DNA of 64,000 nt from Nonomuraea endophytica (GTDB lineage Bacteria; Actinomycetota; Actinomycetes; Streptosporangiales; Streptosporangiaceae): positions 532,560 through 596,559 of the forward strand of contig NZ_JACHIN010000007.1 in NCBI RefSeq assembly GCF_014203235.1, in the 5' to 3' direction. The position numbers were made by a program, and so were the translations under genes. Positions 9,316 to 16,656 of the stretch are shown one piece after another; within the stretch, counting starts at the first letter, position 1, and every line of letters starts with the position of its first letter. The notes under the pieces were generated by a model. It saw only the letters and a list, made by a program, of their open reading frames with translations, was not told where the DNA came from and did no database searches.

Positions 9316-9727
9316 AGGCAAGGTGCTCCGCTTCGCTCCGCGCGTTTCCTGGTCAAAGGACCTCGCTCCGCTCGGGCGCCCTTTCCAGGATCAAAGGGCC
9401 TCCCTTCGGTCGGGCGCTCTTTCTTAGGTCCCACCCGTTGCCCAGCCAAGTGGTTAGGCAGATTGGGCCCCACCCTGGTCAAAGGACCTCGCTCCGCTCG
9501 GACGCCCTCAATCGTGCGCCTCCGGCGCGGCTCGCGCGTACAGTCGGGCGGTTCCCCGCCCAAACAGTCACCCACCAGATAGCCGCGTCGCTCCAGCCAC
9601 CCGGAACCCAGATCACCGGTATGCCAGAGATCGTCCTCCAGCCGGCAGGCGGGCGACGCTGCCCGCCGTACCCCCGACCTGCAGCATTGCCGAACATCAA
9701 ACAGAGCCCAGTCGTATCATCGAAGCT
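9316..9727. repeat. Repeat-rich intergenic region after recD2; copy A of a dispersed element
   Basis: 412 bp with no credible gene. It starts one base after the recD2 stop with GGCAAGGTGCT (9317-9327), continues with a GC-rich imperfect stem (9328-9349), then three variants of a 'tcaaagg-cctc..tcggtcgggcgc' unit (about 9353-9382, 9393-9422, 9478-9508) and a 47-bp block at 9430-9476. The 11-bp start, the 22-bp segment 9328-9349 and the 47-bp block recur on the other strand at 48252-48361, again directly after a stop codon. The family resembles actinomycete intergenic repeat units that may act as terminators or mRNA stabilisers. Confidence 0.75.
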
Positions 9728-10012
9728 GTGACAGAGCAGGTGTGGACCGTCGCATGGTGGCAATCCGGATGGGGCGTCTGGCAAGGCGAAGAACCCGACC
9801 TCACGACCGAACCCACGTACACCACCCTCAATCTTCCGCACGTGGCATCCGAGGGTGCCACCTACTGGGCACTAGGCGTCATTCCGCACGGTTCAGGATC
9901 GGTACGTTGCCAGTTCGGCGGAGACCCCGACGGCATGGCCAAGTGGGAAACCTGGATCGAGGAGCAGCGCGCGATCCGCCGCCGACGCCGCCGCCGACTC
10001 TGGCTCTTCTAG
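9728..10012 (+). CDS. Small hypothetical protein with Trp-rich start and Arg-rich tail
   Basis: 94 aa from the GTG at 9728. A TATCAT box at 9715-9720 lies seven bases before it, fitting a leaderless transcript. The N-terminus is rich in Trp (VWTVAWWQSGWGVWQ) and the C-terminus ends in a run of seven Arg and WLF. No known family is recognised. The codon third positions are GC-rich and the frame stays open against a crowded background, which supports it as real. It converges with the small secreted protein gene six bp away. Function unknown. Confidence 0.6.
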   Translation: MTEQVWTVAWWQSGWGVWQGEEPDLTTEPTYTTLNLPHVASEGATYWALGVIPHGSGSVRCQFGGDPDGMAKWETWIEEQRAIRRRRRRRLWLF

Positions 10013-10017
10013 ACCGC

Positions 10018-10494
10018 CTACGAGATGTCCCGGGCGTTCTCGCAATCCACCGACGCCGTCTGTTGGTCCGTCGCACGGAACTCCTTGCCCGTGTCGAACG
10101 TGCCCGCCTGCGACACCTCCGCCTTATACCGCCCCGACTTGCACGGCGACAGCGCGTAGGAGTACGTGTGCTCACGCCCCGGCAGCTCGGTGAACGGTTG
10201 CGAACCCACGTCGAACCATTCCCCGCCGAACCGGCTCTCCTTGTACGACACCTTGATATGCGTTACCTGCGTGGCGATGACGTCCGGCTTCGAGCACTTC
10301 TGACGGACCTGCACCCGCACCCGGGGGGCCGCACTGCCGAACCGGACCGCCTCTATGACCACCTCCTGAAAGCAACCGACCGCTGCAGCCGGGGGCGGTG
10401 GCGGGGGATCGGTCGTGCTACCGCCGCAGCTTTGCGGAGCCGCGCCGAGGACGAGGACCGCCGTCGCTAAGAGCCTGAACCTCGCACCCTGCAT
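10018..10494 (-). CDS. Small secreted protein with Pro-rich linker, possible lipoprotein
   Basis: 158 aa from the ATG at 10494, preceded by GAGGAGCGAAGT; an ORF start at 10515 has no ribosome site. The N-terminus is an export signal (MQGARFRLLATAVLVLGAAPQSCGG) and the Cys could be lipidated, though the box PQSC is not canonical. A TDPPPPPP linker follows, then a ~110-aa domain with four Cys (GCFQ, QKCS, SPCKS, VDCEN), so disulphides are likely outside the cell. No family recognised. A 70-nt cruciform lies 35 bp upstream of its start, in its leader or promoter. Confidence 0.72.
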   Translation of the reverse strand: MQGARFRLLATAVLVLGAAPQSCGGSTTDPPPPPPAAAVGCFQEVVIEAVRFGSAAPRVRVQVRQKCSKPDVIATQVTHIKVSYKESRFGGEWFDVGSQPFTELPGREHTYSYALSPCKSGRYKAEVSQAGTFDTGKEFRATDQQTASVDCENARDIS

Positions 10495-10528
10495 ACTTCG
10501 CTCCTCTCTGACCACTCGCGAACATGCC

Positions 10529-10598
10529 GGTACGGCAGCGCGGTTAGGGCCACGGTCTCCTAGGGCGCCCCCTCAGAGACCAACCGCGCTGCCGTACC
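10529..10598. repeat. 70-nt cruciform with 17-bp perfect inverted arms
   Basis: Left arm GGTACGGCAGCGCGGTT (10529-10545) and right arm AACCGCGCTGCCGTACC (10582-10598) are exact complements. Inside are GGTCTC (10554-10559) and GAGACC (10576-10581), then AGGG/CCCT, so nearly the whole element can fold. It sits between the start of the secreted-protein gene and a decayed region. It could be a bidirectional terminator, a regulatory leader or a small non-autonomous mobile element; no clear target-site duplication flanks it. Confidence 0.8.
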
Positions 10599-10861
10599 TC
10601 ATCGAAGCGATGACGCCGAGCCGCAACCCAAGCCCGTCATCCCCACCGGTTACGGCGGTGCAGGAACACGCCACACGTCACCGCTCCGATCCGCCCAGTA
10701 CCACGCTCCTCATGCGAGGCGGACCACAGCGCGACACCGAACGTCTCACGCGGATGACAGGCACGACGCCATATGCGACCCCGAGGACGACGACGCAGGA
10801 CGATCGCAGACACTCACACCCCTCGTGATGGAAACGTCCGCTCCCCGCGCCGCCGTCCAGC
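10599..10861. other. Intergenic stretch without a supported gene
   Basis: Short open frames exist on both strands, but none has a ribosome site, family similarity or consistent codon bias. Nothing further is seen here. Confidence 0.5.
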
Positions 10862-11147
10862 TCAACCCCGGCGATACACCCGCACGCCCACCTCGCACGC
10901 AATCTGATCATCCGCAGAGAACGGCAACGCCCAATGGTCGATGAACCATGACTTCACCTCGCTCCCGCACACCGCCCACGCGCGCTCCAACCCCTCCGGC
11001 GAGCCGTACCCGACCGGATGACCGGCCCGGCCCGCCTCGTTGCCCTTCGGGCCGAGTTGTCAGCGCAAGACGCACCAGCTTCACCGACTCCTGCTCAAAC
11101 GCCCAGGTCCGCCCACGCCGCCAAGGCCCCGGCCGGTGTTTGCCCAT
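10862..11147 (-). pseudogene. Frameshifted small gene divergent from the GntR regulator
   Basis: Two frames read as one protein if joined. From the ATG at 11147 the frame gives MGKHRPGPWRRGRTWAFEQE, then SVKLVRLALTTRPE. Near 11045 the coding sense moves to another frame that continues NEAGRAGHPVGYGSPEGLER, then AWAVCGSEVKSWFIDHWALP and ends at the stop 10862-10864. The joined product would be ~94 aa. Neither part matches a family I know. A one-base indel, real or a sequencing error, would explain it. It is divergent from the GntR gene and shares its palindromic control region, so it may be the regulated partner. Confidence 0.5.
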
Positions 11148-11193
11148 CACGTACGGGGCTGACTTCTATTGACTGAGATCGCCAACCCGCCGT

Positions 11194-11250
11194 TAGTGCT
11201 ACCTCTATACAACTCCCTTGGATAGCATCCCGTCAATAGAGGTAGCACTA
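11194..11250. promoter_or_regulatory. 15-bp inverted-repeat operator before the GntR gene
   Basis: TAGTGCTACCTCTAT (11194-11208) and ATAGAGGTAGCACTA (11236-11250) are perfect complements 27 bp apart. A second pair, TCTATTGAC (11165-11173) and GTCAATAGA (11232-11240), partly overlaps. A TTGACT hexamer (11169-11174) lies just upstream. Placed 55 bp before the GntR ATG, this is a strong candidate autoregulatory operator and may also control the divergent small gene. Confidence 0.72.
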
Positions 11251-11304
11251 TTGAAAAGGCCAGGTCGCAGACACCTGCCGAACCAGCCCAGATCGGAGAA
11301 CTAC

Positions 11305-12075
11305 ATGGTCATCGGATATCGGGAGCTTGCTGGCATACTTCGCGAACGCATCGAAAGCGGCATATATCCCGAGCCTTCTCACAACACCTTGCCCAAGCAC
11401 GCCGATCTAGCCGCAGAGTTCGACATCAACGTCAAAACTGTCCGCATGGCGGTCCGACTGCTTGAAGCAGAGGGGCTGGTTACCGCCATCCGGAGGAGAG
11501 GAACCGTGATTCGAAGGCCACCGGCCATGACGCGGCTCGGAGCGGAGCGCTACGCCAAGAACAAGTGGAGGAGCGGCGTGGTGGCTTTCGCAGCCGATCG
11601 GGAGGCGTCAGGGCGATCATGGGAGCGCGGCGACCAAACGAATCGTGTGCGACTGGTTGAGGCCGACGCCGAGGCGGCAGCCGCATTGGGCTTGCCCGAA
11701 GGAGCGCCAGTGTACGAACGCGCACGACTTGTCCGAGATCAAGGGTCCCCAACTCACAAGCTCACCAGCTTCTATCGCCCCGAAGACGTCCAGGGCACAC
11801 CTCTAGTTAGCCCGGAGCCAGGGCCAGCCGGGCACGGCGGAGGATTCGCAGTCCTGGCTAGCATCGGGCTGGAACCCGACGTCATCACCGAATCGCTCTA
11901 CTCTCGCATGCCGACGCCGGACGAGGTGGCGGAACTTGAGCTGCCTACCGGAGTGCCGGTGGTAGTACTAAAGCGCAAAACCAGCACGAGAGAAGGCCGA
12001 ATCATCGAGTTCGCTCGGGGCGTCCATTCCTCTCTGCACTTTGAATGGACTTACACGTTCAAGATTCCCGAATGA
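11305..12075 (+). CDS. GntR family regulator, HutC-type
   Basis: 256 aa from the ATG at 11305, which has GGAGAA six bases upstream; the frame is open from 11218 but that start lies inside the operator. Residues 1-75 are a GntR winged helix (YRELAGILRERIESGIY; LPKHADLAAEFDINVKTVRMAVRLLEAEGLV; RRRGTVIRR). Residues ~85-255 are a UTRA ligand domain (NRVRLVEADAEAAAALGLPE; YERARLVRD; DEVAELELPTGVPVVVLKR). Members of this subfamily are repressors released by a small ligand. It is followed after 10 bp by a YdcF-like gene, probably co-transcribed. Base composition here is a little less GC-rich than the neighbours, consistent with an acquired segment. Confidence 0.88.
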   Translation: MVIGYRELAGILRERIESGIYPEPSHNTLPKHADLAAEFDINVKTVRMAVRLLEAEGLVTAIRRRGTVIRRPPAMTRLGAERYAKNKWRSGVVAFAADREASGRSWERGDQTNRVRLVEADAEAAAALGLPEGAPVYERARLVRDQGSPTHKLTSFYRPEDVQGTPLVSPEPGPAGHGGGFAVLASIGLEPDVITESLYSRMPTPDEVAELELPTGVPVVVLKRKTSTREGRIIEFARGVHSSLHFEWTYTFKIPE

Positions 12076-12085
12076 GGGGCCGACA

Positions 12086-12736
12086 GTGGGACGTCTTTCT
12101 CCACAACAAGAGCGAGATCTCGAAGTCCTCTGGGGCTACCATCAAATGGGTCACAAACTCCAGCCCACAGACGCGATCATCGGGCTTGGCAGTCACGATC
12201 TTGGTGTCGCACAATTCTCGGCACAGCTCTTCAAGCGCGACATCGCGCCCCTCGTTATCTTCACGGGCGCAAACGCCCCAACAACCATTGAGAGATTTCC
12301 CCGAGGCGAAGCCGTTCACTATCGCGAGGAAGCCATTCGACTCGGCGTACCCGATGCCCGGATACTTCTGGAGACCAAGGCTTCCAACACAGGTGAGAAC
12401 ATTCAATTTACTCGCGACCTGCTAGCCAGTCGCGGGCTCCATGTGGATAGCATCACTCTGGTCTCACGGCCCTATCAACAGCGTCGCGCGTTTGCCACGT
12501 GCCGCAAGCTGTGGCCTGAAGTCGATGTTATCTGTGCTTCGCAACCACTTCCGCTCGGCGAATACATACTCTCCATCGGAGACGCCAAACGTGTGGCAGA
12601 CATGATGGTAGGGGATACTCAACGGATCAATATCTATGCGAAGCGCGGTTTTGCAATACCGCAGGACATTCCCTCGCATGTCGTTGAGGCTTACGAGCGC
12701 CTTGTCGCCGAGGGATTCACGAGTCGCCTGATCTAG
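12086..12736 (+). CDS. YdcF/DUF218-like protein
   Basis: 216 aa from the GTG at 12086, preceded by GAGGGG; the open frame back to 12041 overlaps the GntR gene and lacks a ribosome site. The protein has the DUF218 (YdcF/SanA-like) pattern: DAIIGLGSHDLGVAQFSAQL, VIFTGANAP, EAIRLGVPDARILLETKASNT, TLVSRPYQQRRAFATCRKLW. DUF218 proteins have a Rossmann-like core and in E. coli YdcF binds S-adenosylmethionine; the reaction is unknown. It has no membrane anchor, unlike SanA. The regulator-YdcF pair recurs in actinomycetes to my recollection. Its stop overlaps the stop of a minus-strand small frame. Confidence 0.82.
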   Translation: MGRLSPQQERDLEVLWGYHQMGHKLQPTDAIIGLGSHDLGVAQFSAQLFKRDIAPLVIFTGANAPTTIERFPRGEAVHYREEAIRLGVPDARILLETKASNTGENIQFTRDLLASRGLHVDSITLVSRPYQQRRAFATCRKLWPEVDVICASQPLPLGEYILSIGDAKRVADMMVGDTQRINIYAKRGFAIPQDIPSHVVEAYERLVAEGFTSRLI

Positions 12737-12867
12737 CGCGCCTCTTTGTTCGCCAGAAGGGCTTCTACTCCAGCTCGCGCAACTTCCGGACTAACAACCA
12801 TGGCAACCACTTCGCCATCTACGGTGAGAGGCACAGGGCCGTCCGTCCGCGCCTGCTCGGCAAGCAT
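12733..12867 (-). CDS. Small hypothetical protein, perhaps N-truncated
   Basis: 44 aa from the ATG at 12867, ending in sense with VPLTVDGEVVAMVVSPEVAR and a short charged tail. The same frame stays open upstream to about 12993 and reads a Cys-rich stretch (GCCVSDLRRCGCKGNYEYAD) that looks coding but contains no ATG, GTG or TTG. Either the gene starts at a non-standard codon or its start was lost. The stop overlaps the stop of the YdcF-like gene. The CxC pattern suggests a small metal-binding element. No family is recognised. Confidence 0.45.
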   Translation of the reverse strand: MLAEQARTDGPVPLTVDGEVVAMVVSPEVARAGVEALLANKEAR

Positions 12868-13270
12868 GGCCAGCGTACTAACAAGCAGACTCGCGTCCGC
12901 GTACTCATAATTTCCCTTACACCCGCATCGCCGCAGGTCAGAAACACAACAGCCCAGATCGCGGACTACGCACCGCCCGTTCCCTCACCTCTGACATGGG
13001 GTGAGTTCTCCCTGGGAACCCCCACGCCTGGGGCTGATCATCGCCCAAGGGGAGGCGACCCGTGGACCACGTGGCGAAGTCAAGGCCAAGAGCGGCAGAA
13101 GCCCCGAGGGACGGGCAGGCAACCCAGGAGGTGCCGAGATATCTGAGGTCAGGAAGCTGGAGGGGCGTGAGGCCGGGGGCGGGCAGGCTGCAGCAGCGTC
13201 GGCAGGAGCGCGTCAGCAGCTGGCGTTATCCGGTGGCCCCCCGTGGATGAGTCTCATAGCCTGTGCGCTC
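12868..13270. other. Intergenic region with purine-rich stretch before the methyltransferase
   Basis: The first ~125 bp carry the open Cys-rich extension of the small minus-strand frame. From 13014 there is a lone hairpin (CCCC-ACGCCT-GGGG) and from 13080 to 13200 the plus strand is rich in G and A. No credible gene was found; alternative starts of the methyltransferase at 13247 or earlier lack ribosome sites. Confidence 0.5.
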
Positions 13271-14098
13271 ATGGGTGATGATCCGAAGACGCGCCCGGAG
13301 CGACGTGACCTCGGTCGGGTGTTCAACGAGGTGCCGGAGCTCTATGACCGGGTCCGGCCGGGGTATCCCGACGAGTTGTTCGCGGACCTCGTCAGCGTGA
13401 CCGGGATGGACGAGAGGTCGTCGGTGCTGGAGGTGGGCTGCGGTACCGGTCAGGCGACGCGCTCGCTGGCAGCGCTCCGATGTTCGGTTACCGCGGTCGA
13501 GCAGGGTACGGAGATGGCCGCACTCGCGAGCCGGCGGCTCGCCGGCCTCGGCAACGTCGAAGTCGAGAGATCGGCGTTCGAGGAGTGGGACGACCGCGGT
13601 CGACGCTTCGATGTCCTCGTGGCTGCGTCTTCGTGGCACTGGGTGGACTCGTCGATTGGCTGGCGGCGAGCGCACGACGTGCTCAATCCCGGAGGCTGGA
13701 TGGCGCTGCTCGGCAACGTCGTGGTCCGGCGGCAGGGAGAGCCCGAGGTTTATGCCGAGACCGCCGATCTCCACGAGCGTTTCTGCCCTGGGAACCCTGG
13801 CTGGGGTCATCCGCCGCTGGAGGACGACGTGCGTACCACCGATGAGGGTTGGGGTCTGGTCGACGATCCCGGTGGCTTGTTCGGCCCGACGATCGTGCGC
13901 TGGTACCCGACCGTTCAGTGGTTCGATGGGGACGGGTTCGCCGATCTCCTTCGCTCGACGTCGTTGTACCGCAGGCTCGATCGCGACGTCCGTGAGCCTC
14001 TGCTCGACGCCATGGCCGAGCGCATCCGCACGCGGATGGGCGACCGAGCATCACGCCGCTACCTGAGCGTCCTCCGTGTCGGACAGCGCGCCGTGTGA
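13271..14098 (+). CDS. Class I SAM-dependent methyltransferase
   Basis: 275 aa from the ATG at 13271; an in-frame ATG at 13247 is possible and neither has a clear ribosome site. The start is placed where family similarity begins (RRDLGRVFNEVPELYDRVRPGYPDELF). Motif I is VLEVGCGTGQAT at ~50-61; the acidic end of beta-2 is VTAVEQG; the motif IV region is FDVLVAASSWHWVD, followed by LNPGGWMALLGN. This is a Methyltransf_11/25 fold. Such proteins in this size class are common in actinomycetes with varied or unknown small-molecule substrates. No informative neighbour: the YdcF-like gene lies 500 bp upstream and a convergent operon begins downstream. Confidence 0.82.
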   Translation: MGDDPKTRPERRDLGRVFNEVPELYDRVRPGYPDELFADLVSVTGMDERSSVLEVGCGTGQATRSLAALRCSVTAVEQGTEMAALASRRLAGLGNVEVERSAFEEWDDRGRRFDVLVAASSWHWVDSSIGWRRAHDVLNPGGWMALLGNVVVRRQGEPEVYAETADLHERFCPGNPGWGHPPLEDDVRTTDEGWGLVDDPGGLFGPTIVRWYPTVQWFDGDGFADLLRSTSLYRRLDRDVREPLLDAMAERIRTRMGDRASRRYLSVLRVGQRAV

Positions 14099-14266
14099 AG
14101 TCCAGGGGTGCCGGAGAACCCGAGGTCGAGAGGCCGGAGGGCCGGGAGGCAGCAGCCCGGAGAGGAAGCCTGGGCGGAAGGCCAGGGGCCGCTCGCGGGG
14201 GCCGAGAGGCACACGGCCGGAGTGTCTGGAGACCGGAAGCCGGAGGGGGCAGGTGGCCGGGTGGGG
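14099..14266. other. Purine-rich convergent spacer
   Basis: 168 bp between the methyltransferase and the convergent MazG-like gene, very rich in G and A on the plus strand with 'ggccggag'-type reiterations. No gene is seen. It may serve as a shared transcription-ending region. Confidence 0.4.
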
Positions 14267-14617
14267 TCAGGGGGGCAGGGGTGGGGCTTTGCGGGCTGAG
14301 CCGCGGTAGGTGTCGGCGTCGTACCGCTTCTCGCTCTGGTCCAGCTTCGCATGAGCGTCAGCGATCAGGTCCACACCCAGCACATCAGCCAACCGCACCA
14401 AATACCCAATCACATCCCCCAGCTCAGCCCGCACCCGCCCCATGGCAGCCTCATCCAGAGGCTCACCGGGAGCCAGCCACTGAAACTCGGCCACCAACTC
14501 CCCCACCTCACCGGCAAGCGCCATCACCAGGTTCTTGGGCGTATGGAACTGCTCCCAATCCCGGGCCTCCACAAAGGCCCGGAATCGGGCGGCCAGCTCC
14601 TCGATCTCGGTGCTCAC
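14267..14617 (-). CDS. MazG-like nucleotide pyrophosphohydrolase (RS21-C6/dCTPase type)
   Basis: 116 aa from the GTG at 14617, which overlaps the upstream stop (GTGA). It has the all-alpha NTP-pyrophosphatase pattern: FHTPKNLVMALAGEVGELVAEFQWL (the ExxE metal-binding helix) and RVRAELGDVIGYLVRLADVLGVD (ExxD helix). Enzymes of this type convert non-canonical or excess dNTPs to monophosphates plus pyrophosphate. The Pro-rich end (KAPPLPP) is unstructured. It is translationally coupled to the hemerythrin gene, but a shared task is not obvious. Confidence 0.88.
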   Translation of the reverse strand: MSTEIEELAARFRAFVEARDWEQFHTPKNLVMALAGEVGELVAEFQWLAPGEPLDEAAMGRVRAELGDVIGYLVRLADVLGVDLIADAHAKLDQSEKRYDADTYRGSARKAPPLPP

Positions 14618-15066
14618 GAGCCGCCCCGCACCAGGTAGTCAGGCCGCTGGTCCCGCCATTCAGGCAGATCAAGAGCGTCAAGGGCGGCGACGATCTTGCG
14701 TTCCTCGAAGGTGAAGTGTGACTCCAGGATCGCGGTCAGGCCGTCCAGTTCGGACAGCGCGGCTTCGGGGTCGCTGCCGTCCAGGGATTCGATGCGTTCG
14801 AGGAGGTGTGCCACCAGCTGATGGTCCTCCTCCAGCTGCGCGATGACGGGCCGCAGCTCGGGGTGGCGTTCGGCGAGCGCGGGGAAGGCGACGCCGTCCT
14901 CGCCGGTGTGGTGCCGGGTCACCGCCGTACAGAATGCCAGGCAATGGGCGCGCAGGTCGGCCGGGCGCCCGCCGGAGGCGAGGTCCTGGCGCAGCCGTTC
15001 GAGCTCCCCTCTCAGCCAGTCGTGCACTTCGATGAGCTGGGTTCCGAACGCGGCGATCTGGTCCAC
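14614..15066 (-). CDS. Hemerythrin HHE domain protein
   Basis: 150 aa from the GTG at 15066 (GGATCGG upstream). The frame is open far upstream but only as a shadow of the peptidase gene. It shows the four-helix hemerythrin pattern with metal ligands: EVHDW (helix 1), TRHHTGEDGVAFP (helix 2), LEEDHQLVAHL (helix 3) and ESHFTFEERKI (helix 4). Such proteins bind a di-iron centre and sense or handle oxygen, nitric oxide or iron. It begins 11 bp after the peptidase stop and overlaps the MazG-like start, so the three genes look co-transcribed. Confidence 0.88.
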   Translation of the reverse strand: MDQIAAFGTQLIEVHDWLRGELERLRQDLASGGRPADLRAHCLAFCTAVTRHHTGEDGVAFPALAERHPELRPVIAQLEEDHQLVAHLLERIESLDGSDPEAALSELDGLTAILESHFTFEERKIVAALDALDLPEWRDQRPDYLVRGGS

Positions 15067-15077
15067 GGGCCCCGATC

Positions 15078-16523
15078 CTAGAGGGTGACCCCGGGCGGCG
15101 TGCTGGTGCATGCCGGGTTCGCGGGCGGGAGCTTGAGCGTGGTCAGGTAGTCGACGGCGTAACGCGCCTGGCAGCCCTTGTTGTGGAGCTTCATGGCATG
15201 GGTCCAGTCGGGCAGCACGGTCAGGCGGGCGCGTTCGCCCAGCTGCTTGGCGACGTTCGCGGCCCAGGCGACGGGGGTGGCGTTGTCGTAGCGGCTCTGG
15301 AGGAGCAGCAGCGGGGTGGTCGCCTTGGAGACGGACTCGCGTTGGGGGTTTTTGACCGGCGCGGGCCAGCCTTGGCAGGTCAGGACCGTCTTCATCGCGT
15401 TCGGGGAGTAGCGGACGGTGGGCGCCACGGCGGCCGCGGCGGCCAGGTCGGCCTTGATCTCGGCGGCGTCGCGGTAGGCCATGGCGTAGTCCTGGCAGAC
15501 GATGGGGTCGGCGTAGTTGATCCGCTTGGGGAGGGTGTCGTCGCCGTCGGTGCGCCACGGCTTGCCCTTGTCGAGCGTGTTCAGGAACATGCCCGCGGCC
15601 GGCCACGACGGCGTGAACAGCATCGCGTCGATCGTCGCGGTCACCGTGTACGGCGTCCACGCCCGCCCGTTCTCGTCCTTGCCCAGCTTGCCGCGCTCCG
15701 CCTTGGCCAGCACCCGCCGGTAGGCCGCGACCGGATCGTCCACCTCGCACGTCTTGTCCTTGGCGCACCACGCCACGAACTCCCCGAAGGACTCCTCCAG
15801 CGCCCTGGCCGCGCTGACGGTGAAGGTCCGCCGGTCCAGGCTGTGGTCCATCACGCCATCCAGTACGGCTCCGCGCAACCGCTGCCCGAACCTGGCGGCG
15901 TACTCCTGGGCCAGCAGCGTGCCGTACGAGTGGCTGTAGATCGTGATCTTGTCGGCGCCGATGGCCTGCCTGACCCGGTCGAGGTCCTGGGCGGCGCTGG
16001 CGCTGTCGAGGTGGTCGAACGCGGGCCCGGTGGCTTTCCTGCACGCCTCGGCGAGCCCGGTGGAGGCCTGGCGCAGTTGGCGCAGTTGGGCGTCGGTCGT
16101 GGGGAGGCGGTCGGGGCCGAGTGCCATGACCTGCTCGGCCGGGCAGGTGAGCGGGCTGCTGGCGCCGACGCCGCGCGGGTCGAGGCTGACGATGTCGTAG
16201 CGGCGTTCGAGGCCGCCGAACTCCTTGCTCCCGATGAGCGTCTCGACGCCCGCCTGACCTGGGCCGCCGGGCAGGTACACGATCGTGCCCTCGGACTTGG
16301 GCGCCTTCCTGCGGGCCACGGCGATCTCGATGGCCGGGCCGCCCGGCTCGCTCCAGTCGAGCGGGACCTTGACGTCCGCGCACTCGACCCCCTCGCCGCC
16401 GGGACACGGACGCCAGGCCGCGGCGGGCGCGCTCGGCTTGGGCTTGGCCGTGGTGGCGACGGTGCCGCAGGCGGCCACGGCCACCAGCGGGGTCAGCAGG
16501 ACGAGGGCGGTACGGATGTGCAC
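15078..16523 (-). CDS. Lipoprotein alpha/beta-hydrolase, tripeptidyl aminopeptidase-like
   Basis: 481 aa from the GTG at 16523, which has GAAAGG eight bases upstream; a longer frame to 16643 lacks a site. The signal ends in a lipobox (VAVAAC), so it is likely anchored on the outer face of the membrane. The fold follows the Streptomyces SlpD/SlpE and tripeptidyl aminopeptidase family: VPLDW near the start, YLPGGPGQAG oxyanion loop, DPRGVGASSPL, the nucleophile in YSHSYGT (the usual GxSxG Gly is replaced by Ser), LLQSRYDNATPVAWA with the acid, and PDWTHAMK with the His plus a C-terminal TAP-like domain. It would cut short peptides at the cell surface. First gene of a three-gene set. Confidence 0.87.
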   Translation of the reverse strand: MHIRTALVLLTPLVAVAACGTVATTAKPKPSAPAAAWRPCPGGEGVECADVKVPLDWSEPGGPAIEIAVARRKAPKSEGTIVYLPGGPGQAGVETLIGSKEFGGLERRYDIVSLDPRGVGASSPLTCPAEQVMALGPDRLPTTDAQLRQLRQASTGLAEACRKATGPAFDHLDSASAAQDLDRVRQAIGADKITIYSHSYGTLLAQEYAARFGQRLRGAVLDGVMDHSLDRRTFTVSAARALEESFGEFVAWCAKDKTCEVDDPVAAYRRVLAKAERGKLGKDENGRAWTPYTVTATIDAMLFTPSWPAAGMFLNTLDKGKPWRTDGDDTLPKRINYADPIVCQDYAMAYRDAAEIKADLAAAAAVAPTVRYSPNAMKTVLTCQGWPAPVKNPQRESVSKATTPLLLLQSRYDNATPVAWAANVAKQLGERARLTVLPDWTHAMKLHNKGCQARYAVDYLTTLKLPPANPACTSTPPGVTL

Positions 16524-16611
16524 TGCGGGCCTTTCTTTCGTGTTCCCGATGGATACTCCAGGAACACCGGCACCCCGCGGATCAGCCGAAATGCCCAGCG
16601 TCGCGCCCCGA

Positions 16612-16633
16612 GGGTCGGCCGGACGGCCGACCC
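16612..16633 (-). terminator. Hairpin terminator of the geosmin-encapsulin operon
   Basis: GGGTCGGCCG-GA-CGGCCGACCC is a perfect 10-bp stem with a two-base loop, 24 bp after the stop of the second encapsulin. Like most actinomycete terminators it lacks a U-run. It also separates the operon from the peptidase gene that follows on the same strand. Confidence 0.72.
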
Positions 16634-16656
16634 CGGACGTCATCCCGCCGACGTAC

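Noticed and set aside
7162..9321. 719-aa minus-strand frame opposite recD2
   Set aside because: Pure antisense shadow of a gene with full helicase motifs; low-complexity product.
10678..10911. 77-aa minus-strand frame
   Set aside because: Out of frame with the better-supported joined product ending at 10862; Arg/Val/Cys-rich with no start signal.
13014..13040. Lone hairpin resembling a type I-E CRISPR repeat (CCCC-ACGCCT-GGGG followed by ctgatca)
   Set aside because: Only one copy, no second repeat or spacer pattern and no cas genes in the window.
14076..14721. Plus-strand frames through the purine-rich spacer and MazG-like gene
   Set aside because: Low-complexity Gly/Arg/Pro translations without ribosome sites.
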